DNA from: Actinomucor elegans
Lineage: Eukaryota > Mucoromycota > Mucoromycetes > Mucorales > Mucoraceae
Direction: 5' to 3'
Assembly: GCA_026027325.1 (NCBI GenBank)
Contig: JAMSLZ010000010.1
Location: forward strand, 62,001 to 126,000
DNA length: 64,000 nucleotides
Within the stretch, counting starts at the first letter, position 1. Every line of letters begins with the position of its first letter. The notes under the pieces are model-generated. The model was given only the letters and a program-made list of their open reading frames with translations. It had not been told where the DNA came from and did not search any database. This document shows positions 55,384 through 64,000 of this stretch, one piece after another. A program made the position numbers and the translations under genes.

Positions 55384-58065
55384 ATGTCAGAAAATACAGC
55401 ACAAGAGCACCGTCGACGCTCAAGTTCAGTCTCTACTAAACAAAGTCTTAGTCGAAAGCATTCTGAACGTCATCAAGTAATGAAGATTCAAAACTATGTC
55501 ATTTACAGAAAGACTATTGGTGCTGGTTCTATGGGAAAAGTAAAGCTAGCTGAATGTTTAACTGATATTCACAAGCAAAAAGTAAATAACTATTGACTAT
55601 CCATATAAATGTATCCATCCATCTATATATATATGTAGACTAACACACTACTTAAAGTACGCAGTGAAAATCATGCCCAAAGTTGACCTTGAGCTGGCCT
55701 CGAGAGACACAAAAGCAAAAGATCCAAAAGATACACCAGAAGAGCGAGAACAACGCACTATTCGAGAAATGGCTATTATGAGACTACTGAGGCATCCTAA
55801 TATCTGCCAATTAAAAGAATATATCACTGAAGGTGATAAATACTACATGTTTCTCGAGTATGTAGATGGAGGACAGCTATTAGACTATATCATCAAGCAT
55901 GGCAAACAGCGCGAAAAACAAGCTAGAAAGTTTGCACGCCAGATAGTGAGTGCATTAGGTATGTAGATTGTACAAAAGCGTGTCTGGTCTAACGATTCTT
56001 ATTGGGAATAGACTACTGCCATAGAAACTCCATCGTGCATCGAGACTTAAAAATCGAAAATATTCTTATTACTCAGTCAGAACAGCTGAAAATCATTGAT
56101 TTTGGCTTATCCAACGTCTATTCACCTACACAGCAATTAAACACTTTTTGTGGATCTCTTTACTTTGCTGCACCAGAGCTTTTGCGTGCTAAACAATATA
56201 CAGGCCCTGAAGTAGATGTTTGGAGTTTTGGCGTGGTTTTATTTGTATTAGTGTGTGGAAGAGTACCGTTTGATGATACCAATTTACCAGCATTGCATGA
56301 GAAGATCAAGTCTGGCATCGTAGAAGATTATCCTGATCATTTAGGCAAAGGTAGTACATCTATATTGATAGATGCATAAACTAACTTGTATTAGATTGCC
56401 TGGATCTATTATCAAAGATCTTTGTAGTAGATCCCAATAAGCGTATCACACTATCAGCTATTAAAGAACATCCTTGGATGAACAAGGGCTATGAAGAGCC
56501 TATTCAAAACTATTTGCCTCATCGACAGCCATTGGAAACCATTGACCCAGAAATTGTGAAAGGCATGCATGGATTCGGCTTAGGAAGCCCTGAAGAAATA
56601 GAAGAGAAACTGCAAACCATCATCTCTTCTCCTGCTTATCAAAATGCTGCGTTAAAGATAGATCAAAACTATCAGAAAAAGGCAAACAATGATCAGTCGC
56701 TTGCTAATAAACCACGTTGGAGACGTACATTATCCACACGTAAAAAAACTGTTGCGCAAGATGACTTTCAATCACTACCAGCCATGTATGATCCACTAGT
56801 ATCCATCTATTATTTGGTCAAGGAAAGAAGAGAGTCTGATCAAAGAAAACAACAGCTACTCAATGCAGAGCCTAATCCGTTGGCTCTCAGCCGATCTACT
56901 AGTACGTTAGTCGTGAGGGATACATCGCCTATTGCATCAGGTTCTCTGACAAGAAGAAGAACTTTTGACACCTCGAAAAAGTTACCCGATCTACCGTCAC
57001 CTGAAACCCGTGTACCTGGTAACCATTCACCACCTGCAACTCCTATACCAACCATGTCCAAGAGCGAACGAACTATTCGGCGACCTACTTTGATGAGGAA
57101 AAAGAGTTTGCAGGCTGCTGCCAAGAAACTTGGTATAAACAAACTGCTTTCAACAAGTATGCATAATGATTTGTCCTCTCATGCTGCTGATAGCAAAGCT
57201 TCTTCTGTCAGTATTCCTGCCTCTTCCTCTTCTTCTTCGGCCACCACAGCTCCTCCCCCAACAAATGAGAAGCCCTCGATTGATTCAGATAACACAACCA
57301 AAAAGTCTTGGCTCAAATTGGAACTAAGCACCAATACAAAGCAGCAGCAAAAGCGCCAATCTGCCAACTCAACCTCCAGCAACTCCAACCGTCCAGCTTG
57401 GAGAAAGTTATCTGTTAGCCGTAGTAAGAACACAAGACTTTCCTTTGATCATTCTACTGGTAATTTACCTACACAAATCGATCCTATGCTTATTCAACAA
57501 GATGAGTCTTCCTGCAAACTTGAAGGTACGTTTTTATTTCTATCATACTAAATAAGCTCATTTTACTCATCTGTCTATTTCAGACAATAAACCACCTTTG
57601 ACCTTGAAATCCAGCAAGTCAGAACACGTCCAATCCATCAAGACACATAAAAAATCCACTTCTATCACATCAGCTACACCTAAAAGCCTATTCCAATTCA
57701 ACCGTGGTCATCTATTCCGTTTAGCACCCCAACAAATGATGGCTGATTTGTTACATGTACTTGGCTTACTGAGCATTGAGTATGATACTACAGCTGAACA
57801 GTTTACTTTGAACTGTCACTGTGATCATTCAGTGTGGACCAAATATGCGCTCCAACAAGAAATTGTGACAAAACAAATCGATGTGTTGCGGTTTACTGTC
57901 ATGATCTATGAAGCTCGCTGGGCAGGCGGAAAGATTGGTATCAAGGTGAAAGAAGTAGATGATGCTTCAAATCCCAGCAACCTGTACACAAAGCAAGTAC
58001 TGCGAAATGTATATCATGCTATAGTAAAAGAAATAGAAAATATTGCTCATCCTGATGCACTATAG
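55384..58065 (+). CDS. KIN1: KIN1/PAR-1/MARK-family serine/threonine kinase
   Basis: Exons 55384-55581, 55658-55958, 56012-56350, 56395-57525 and 57594-58065 give 816 aa. The kinase domain has the glycine loop [12 protein letters not shown], catalytic Lys in YAVKIM (about residue 70), HRDLKIEN with Asp178, DFG at 196-198, and the activation-loop end [13 protein letters not shown] carrying the T-loop Thr/Ser. A long Ser/Lys-rich linker follows. The last 100 residues form a KA1 domain ([20 protein letters not shown] ... [13 protein letters not shown]), which binds acidic phospholipids and inhibits the kinase in MARK/Kin1. Kin1/Kin2 act in polarized exocytosis and, in yeast, have been linked to HAC1 mRNA processing; that link is not testable here. 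The start at 55384 is preferred over extended upstream reading because it begins a typical Ser/Arg-rich leader. Confidence 0.94.
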
Positions 58066-60409
58066 AAGAAGCAATATTATCATTGCCTACTTAATCTCAT
58101 TTATACGTATATATATATATATAGCTTTTCCTTTTCTTTTCTAATAATACCCTTAAAACATGACCATATTCTACTATCTACAAATATGATACCAGAAGGT
58201 TTCTATTTGATAATTATCCCTTAGATTTGCTCGTTTACAAACCTAAATACTTGTTATGTACTATATCACTACTAAAGAATCACGGGAAAAGCTGAAGCAT
58301 TGCCTATATAATGTTTGCACAATAAATATTATGTATGCACTGACTTGCTGTGATGAGCAACGTAATGCAGTGCAATACGTATTAAATCTTTTAAGACGAT
58401 TTTTTTATCGCTTGATCTGTTCCTTTCCCATTTTGTTTTAGATTCCCGATCGGCCTTTTAATTCCCTTTGATACAAATCATTCATTTTTGAACATTGTAA
58501 ATCTCAATCAGCCATGGCACTTTTAGATATCATGAAAAAAAAAAAAAGAATAAGGGAAACTTGGCATTTCAACTTCAATTTTTAATGATGTAATAATAAA
58601 GTATTGTAGATACGGTTGGAAAACTGCTCAGTTTCACCCAGGAAGAACTAAACACTCATACTTTGAAACATGCATTTACTTGAGTATATGATTCGAAAAA
58701 AATAATCTTATGATACATATGAGTTTAGAAACAAGCATTATGTGGCCAAAGCTGTATGAAGAGGTGTTAGCTTACCAACTATCATTAATGAGCTTCAGAG
58801 AAAAAAACTTTAAACCGTATAGATCTACTAAGAAACCTCATCTTAGCTATCGTAACCATCTTAAAAGAAGGGCTTGGGCCCAAGACATAATGATGGTGGT
58901 GTCATAGTAAGAAAAATATTTTACAGTAAGCTCTATATACTTACCTTCAAGTTTAGAATAGGTTCCATCGTGATATGGAAGTTGTTTCTGAGCTAGAGGT
59001 TTGGATCCGTTGGTTATTCTTCACGAGAATGACAATTAAGGCAAACATGTCCAACGTGTGAACAATAAATTCCTTCTCCTAGCTCCATTAACTTATTCAA
59101 GGATATAGCCCAGACTGTATACTCCGAGAATATGGTACTTTCTGACCATATAGAATCGTATGATCGCTGGTGGAAGGGCATAACAAAGATTAAGGATTTT
59201 GACTACTGGGCTTTGAGAAACCCAGGTCTAAACAGCCATCAAAAAGCTTTGACGTTACCTGGAAGGATGTGTAGCAAAGTGTAAGAGTCAAATCAATTTA
59301 CTGGAAGAATAGGGCTTTGATATCTATAGTAAACTTGCTCTCAGGGCTTTGAAACTACAAACATGAATATTATATGGTGTTGCTAAATGATGTGTATGCC
59401 GTCGTATGTGCCTACCAATCATTCTTCTCAAACATTTCAACATAGCATACCAATATCATTCCTTCAATTTCGGAATTTCCACGGCACCACTTGTATTTAC
59501 AAAACTCGTATATTTTGGAAAGACAACAACAAAGGTGATATAAAAATCAAGTTTACATATAGATTTTTGAAGGGCCTGACGATGATGGCTGCAATGGCAA
59601 ACCAAGACATGAGAGACTCTGTGCGCAGCAGATATAAGCCTTGATCGCCTCAGTGACATCTTTGTTTGGAAGAACAGAGAAAGCCTTGATATGCGAGCGG
59701 AAAGAGGGCTGTTGCGAAAACAAACAGTAGCCCTAATAGCTGTAGTAATCGCGGGTATCGCTGGCTCAGAATTCTTTGGTAACTTCTTTAGAAACTTGAA
59801 TATACTGTATACCCAGTATGTGATATCGTACTATACTGCTCCTTGAAAAACCATTACGTTGATTTGTTCACAAGGTATAGCCCATTGCTTTTATTCTTCT
59901 AAATTTGATCGAATAGTTTGTCTATTTAATATCCAACTTTGAGCCACGGTTTATAACACGAAAAGATGATTGTATAAATTAGGTATACGGGAATATTTGT
60001 TTTGTATAAATATTTCTATAGTTTGAACGTAAACCAAAATGCAGCAAGTCAGCACTTGATTCAAAACATTAGATGTAGAAGCAACACAATTTTCACAGCG
60101 TTCAATACGCAATACTACTTAATTCAGGCTATGTTAATAAGCTTGATATCCATCTAAACTTTTCTATTACATTAACCTGTGTAAAGACATCATTTCGATG
60201 GGTTTCTTGGCAGAAACAAGTTTCAGAGGTCAAGAAGCAAAAGTTCATTCAGAAGGCGGAGTATTTCACTCTTTCCAGCCCAATCAAAATTATTTACAAA
60301 TTATGCCCCGTCTTAAAAATCCAAGGTATAGACTTGCAGTATATAATGTATCCCGTCAAAGTTCACTATACGTTTTGTCTTTTTCCTCCTCTTCTAATTT
60401 GAGAAAATC
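58066..60409. other. Intergenic region with coding-like remnants
   Basis: No intact gene. On the plus strand, stretches near 58710-58907 and 59110-59284 (containing YDRWWKGITKIKDFDYWALR) and 59387-59644 are protein-like but lack a family match and consistent splice joins; they could be remnants of a repeat-associated gene. The rest is AT-rich. Confidence 0.4.
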
Positions 60410-61273
60410 ATGCTTTCTACTACAAGAAAAATAGCCATGAAAAGGCCAAACCCAACTGCCTTGTCTCTACTTCGATCTTTTGCAACTCAACCGACATTGG
60501 CACGTCGTTGTGCTGTTCATGTACCACCGCCCTCATTACTGCGAATGGCGACAACGCGTCCTTGCTACGCACTAGCATCTCGATTACCTATGGCATTTTT
60601 ACAGCAACAACGCGCTTTATCATTTTGGAACATTCCTGTAGCTCTCATGACAGCGTCACCGCTCAAACGTCGTATCGCTTTAGTCGCCATGGGCGGCGTC
60701 GGGTTAGCGGTGACCATTGTGCTGGGTCCTTTTCTTCTCTTAGGTATTGGAGGCCTAGCAGCGGTCATGGGTCTAAGGTTATGGCGCTTTAAACGGCAAT
60801 TGATGCAACAAAGTGGAGCTCAAGACTGGCCTGATTTTATGCACGCGTTTTTGCTGCAACAACAACAAGGCAGTGGCCTATTTGGTCAGGATCAACAGCA
60901 AGTTCAGAAAGAAGTGTTGCGTCGCTTGGATGCTTGGGCACAATCAGATAGAGGAAGATACCAGTTGATTGAATATGGATTACATCCTGATCGTATTCTG
61001 CAAGATGTTTCAATGCGGGGTTCATCTTATGCTTCCATCATGACCTCCTCATCGAATAGCGCAACTGAAATCAAGATCGAGTTGGATTTAGGCACTTCAC
61101 CTGGTGCAGTATTGATTGCTGTGGCACAATTGGATAAAGAAAGTAATGATATGCTTATCAAAAGTATCCGATTAGTGACGGAAACGGGTCATAGCTTGAC
61201 AGTGCCGCTGGATGTATTACACCAAAATCATAGTGGAGGAAGAGTGATAGAAGGTGAATTTCGCGATGTATAA
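60410..61273 (+). CDS. Mitochondrial membrane protein of unknown function
   Basis: Intronless, 287 aa. The N-terminal 70 residues are rich in Arg, Ser, Thr and Ala without acidic residues (MLSTTRKIAMKRPNPTALSL), a strong mitochondrial presequence. A Gly-rich hydrophobic hairpin (IALVAMGGVGLAVTIVLGPF and LLLGIGGLAAVMGLRLW) at about 88-125 suggests two membrane spans, followed by a soluble alpha/beta C-terminal domain (RGRYQLIEYGLHPDRILQDV; SIRLVTETGHSLTVPLDVL). I do not recognise the family; composition and GC content indicate a real gene. Base composition is clearly higher in GC than its flanks. Confidence 0.8.
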   Translation: MLSTTRKIAMKRPNPTALSLLRSFATQPTLARRCAVHVPPPSLLRMATTRPCYALASRLPMAFLQQQRALSFWNIPVALMTASPLKRRIALVAMGGVGLAVTIVLGPFLLLGIGGLAAVMGLRLWRFKRQLMQQSGAQDWPDFMHAFLLQQQQGSGLFGQDQQQVQKEVLRRLDAWAQSDRGRYQLIEYGLHPDRILQDVSMRGSSYASIMTSSSNSATEIKIELDLGTSPGAVLIAVAQLDKESNDMLIKSIRLVTETGHSLTVPLDVLHQNHSGGRVIEGEFRDV

Positions 61274-61532
61274 ATAATAGTAAAATACCGATCAATTGGC
61301 CGCCTATACAATAACTGACATAATAAGTAAGCAAATGACCTTTTGCTTTATGTTTCATTGAAGAATGAGTCAATTTTACTTGAGAATTGTGTTAATGAAT
61401 GTACATAAACGTGACTATGGACTAGGAATCCCATGATTGCTCACTTATCTATATCATTTGTACATAACTGTCTTTTTCTTTCCTTCTCTCTTTTTTTTTC
61501 TAATGTATGCAACATAGCATATGTATATAAGA

Positions 61533-61930
61533 ATGGATAACAAGAAGAAACATAGAATATATCTGGATACACAGCATTTATTTACTTGCAGTTCATGCCA
61601 TTGTCATTTATTAGACCAAACAGCCATCATATCAAGGAATTTTCAGGGCCGTGTAAGTCAACTGCAATAAGTGATATATCTTTTCTTCTAATAGAATGAT
61701 AGAACGGCCCTGCTTTCCTCGTAAATCATGTCGTAAATGTTACTGTCGGAACAAAAGAAGAAAGAATGCTTTTGACAGGTATCCATACAGTAGCTGATAT
61801 CTTATGTAACCATTGTCAGGTCAAAATTGGTTGGAAATATCTTAGAGCACTAGAAGAACCTCAGAAATATAAAGAAGGGAAATACGTAGTAGAGAAAGCA
61901 AGAGTATCAAAGGATTTTGAATGGGACTAA
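61533..61930 (+). CDS. Yippee-family zinc-binding protein
   Basis: Exons 61533-61652 and 61703-61930 give 115 aa, the usual Yippee length. The zinc ligands are CSSC in the first exon and CNHC in the second, with about 52 residues between them as in the family. Other family blocks are AIISRNFQGRNGPAFLVNHV, ERMLLTGIHTVADILC and GWKYLRALEEPQKYKEGKY. Both exons are short, so each is easily overlooked as an open frame. Yippee/YPEL and Mis18-related folds bind zinc and are found in nuclear and CTLH-complex proteins; the role here is not known. It starts 260 bp downstream of the mitochondrial protein gene on the same strand. Confidence 0.93.
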
Positions 61931-62404
61931 TATAATAAACTTACAATAATAACAAGATAGACAAGAAGTTTAATTGGAACAACCCGTCTGTAAGGGAAGC
62001 TAGATATAGGGAAAAAGAATTGAACGATACTACTGAATATTCAATTTAAATAACCAAGTTCTACAACATCTAATGATAAATAGACAGTGAGATATATAAG
62101 AATACTAATGATTAACTATCAAATAATATATTCACTATATATTCTGATTTCAGACTGTTCATTGGATAAACTGAGCCGATCTAGTTACAAGTAATCACTG
62201 TTATATAATATATATAACTAAACTGTTAATCTTTAACTAACATATTTTTCAGACATTAAAACGAGAATTCGTTCGTATATATAAATTTGGGGAAATTAAG
62301 CTTTCTCTTCATCGAGAGAAATGCATGGATTTAGCGAAATATAATATTTACATCACTAATATACAAACTTGTTAAAAGACATGTTGCGTATAGTCACTAT
62401 GTTG

Positions 62405-62442
<38 letters not shown>

Positions 62443-62958
62443 AAAAAGTATCTAACTGGAGTAAAAATATTGACATTACCATCAGCTAAATAGCAAAAAG
62501 CTAAACACCCGACACAAGAAAGATGAAACCTTGGTATTATTTCTCTGGTGTACATGCATGATACTTTAGATAAAATAACCTATACTGCTTCAGTTACAAA
62601 AAATAGTGATGTATTGATTTGCATATAATATATGATTAAAAAGAATGTAGAAAATGCTTCAACCTTATATCAAAGAACATATTACGGTTATGAACTGAAG
62701 GTATTATAGCCTTTCTATCTTTGGATGTGCAAATGAGCTCTGCATAAGCGCTGTTAGTATATTGTTTAGTTACTTGGAAGAAATTATATTACCCAATCAT
62801 TTTAACATCAAAAAAGCAGTCTTTCTCGTGCGTATCATGGTTTTTGAGCACAGCAAGAACAATCAGATACGTTGCATTTTTCTGCTACAATCTTGTATAG
62901 ATCTTTACATTAGAAGCTTATATTATACATATAAAAATCTGCGTATTGAATATCTACC
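61931..62958. other. Intergenic region with a T34 tract
   Basis: Nothing coding recognised; AT-rich with a 34-T run at 62408-62441. Confidence 0.55.
62408..62441. repeat. Homopolymer T34
   Basis: Uninterrupted T run, the same length as the tract at 53901-53934. Confidence 0.95.
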
Positions 62959-63745
62959 ATGGCTGGTAAGTTGAGAGCAACCAAAGTTCATACACTTTGT
63001 TGACTGAATCCAACACCTTATAAAAGGCAATCATTCTAAAAAATCAACCGAGAGAAGAGATTCGTCTGCTTACAAACAGCAACAACAGCAACAACATCAG
63101 CAACAGCAACATCAGCAGCAACGTAAGAATTCTTCAGGTAAACTATTACAAAATCAAGCGCTTCTAGTAACAGATACTGATGCCTTGCAGGTGGACCAGG
63201 CATGAAAAAAGACAATATCCTTCATAGTAACAGTAACCCAAATAACAACAACAACAAGCTTTTAAACAACCAAAAAGCACAACAAGCAGCAGGTGCAGCG
63301 ATATTGTCTGCAGTCACTTCTCCTCAAGCATCAGGTTTGATTCAACCACAGCAGCAGTCAGTTGGTTTGAATGGATTCAATCGCGGTGATCTCGTCGAGT
63401 TCTTAAATATGCGTATGTCTTTCATTTAGACTATTCAAGTTTGAAATACTCATAACGAATTAATGATAGGCTTTTCAGCTGCATTGACAGCTTATCATGA
63501 TACCAACTTAGACCCTACGATGAGACCTGAAAAATATGAAAGTGCTGTTAAACCACCACAAAACGCTTGGAGTAAGAATGGCGTACATAATGCGTGGGGC
63601 CAGCAACCAAAGCAGCCCAAAGGAGGTAGAGTGCATCTGCTGTAATTTGAAGACCAACATACTGACTCAAATCATAGATACCACTGGAGTAATGGCAAAC
63701 GGTGTCGACTTTTTAACTGAATTGTCCAATCGTTCGTCGAAATAA
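62959..63745 (+). CDS. Gln/Asn-rich protein of unknown function
   Basis: Five exons, 62959-62965 (a 7-nt first coding exon), 63027-63137, 63191-63412, 63470-63625 and 63678-63745, give 187 aa in frame; all introns are GT-AG, and the last has a TACTGAC branch-like site. The N-terminal half is Gln/His- and Asn-rich, prion-like. The C-terminal half is more ordered: NRGDLVEFLNMRFSAALTAY, then HDTNLDPTMRPEKYESA and PQNAWSKNGVHNAWG, ending DFLTELSNRSSK. The conserved-looking block suggests a real fungal family, but I cannot name it. Confidence 0.75.
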
Positions 63746-64000
63746 AGCAATAAAATAGTATATAGTATAGCAGTTGGGAGAGGATATTGTATGCAAATCA
63801 TTGATTTTGTTCGTGTTTGTCTACAAAACAAAAACAAAAAAAAAGACTAAACTTGGCCGAGCTTATTTGATAATAGCTATTAACATATGGATCTCAGCGA
63901 GTCATTGTAATGATGCTAGCTCTATGTATAGTTCTCGGTAGACCTCAGTTTCTATAGTAGGTCTTGTGCACAATAAGCTACTACCTACTACTACCTACCG

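Overview
The window looks like nuclear DNA of an early-diverging filamentous fungus, most likely Mucoromycota (Mucorales-like). Intergenic DNA is very AT-rich, coding regions are less so, genes carry many 45-70 nt GT-AG introns, the code is standard, and Gln-rich homopolymer tracts are common. No species is assigned.

Layout, left to right. 1-1314 (-): 3' part of lipoyl synthase. 3121-5191 (-): TRFH+Myb telomere-type protein. About 8.4 kb: elongator tRNA-Met followed by a 378-bp long-inverted-repeat element. 10425-13509 (+): SEC24. 13544-14510 (-): SDH iron-sulfur subunit, whose stop lies 34 bp from the SEC24 stop. 14707-16323 (-): Atos/FAM214-like protein. 16425-17687 (-): ARF/ARL-like GTPase with a C-terminal extension. 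20368-21487 (+): HAC1/XBP1-type bZIP. 23308-26099 (+): MYSM1-type Myb-SWIRM-JAMM deubiquitinase. 26332-28403 (-): NDT80/PhoG-domain factor. 34888-36655 (-): caleosin-like protein with a repeat-bearing N-terminus. 40263-40899 (+): GNAT gene with an apparent frameshift. 50418-53537 (+): P3A plasma-membrane H+-ATPase. 55384-58065 (+): KIN1/MARK kinase. 60410-61273 (+): mitochondrial membrane protein. 61533-61930 (+): Yippee-family zinc protein made of short exons. 62959-63745 (+): Gln-rich protein of unknown role. Between roughly 41.5 and 47 kb lies a transposon graveyard holding a decayed Tc1/mariner transposase and a decayed tyrosine recombinase.

The most important observation is in the bZIP gene at 20.3-21.5 kb. 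Its C-terminal exon cannot be reached by a plausible GT-AG intron. Two hairpins with 7-nt loops (CAG^CACG and CTG^CAGC) bracket 302 nt whose removal joins the frames exactly, as in Ire1-processed HAC1/XBP1 mRNA. In addition, 21 nt of the 5' leader are perfectly complementary to 21 nt inside that predicted intron. This is the architecture of the yeast HAC1 translational block. The window therefore appears to encode a complete HAC1-type unfolded-protein-response switch in an early-diverging fungus.

Other genes are mainly housekeeping: secretion (SEC24, linked to the unfolded protein response through ER load), mitochondrial metabolism (lipoyl synthase, SDHB), membrane energization (H+-ATPase), polarity/secretion kinase (KIN1), chromatin and telomere proteins (MYSM1-like, TRF-like) and transcription factors. 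They are separate transcription units; no operon-like organization is seen.
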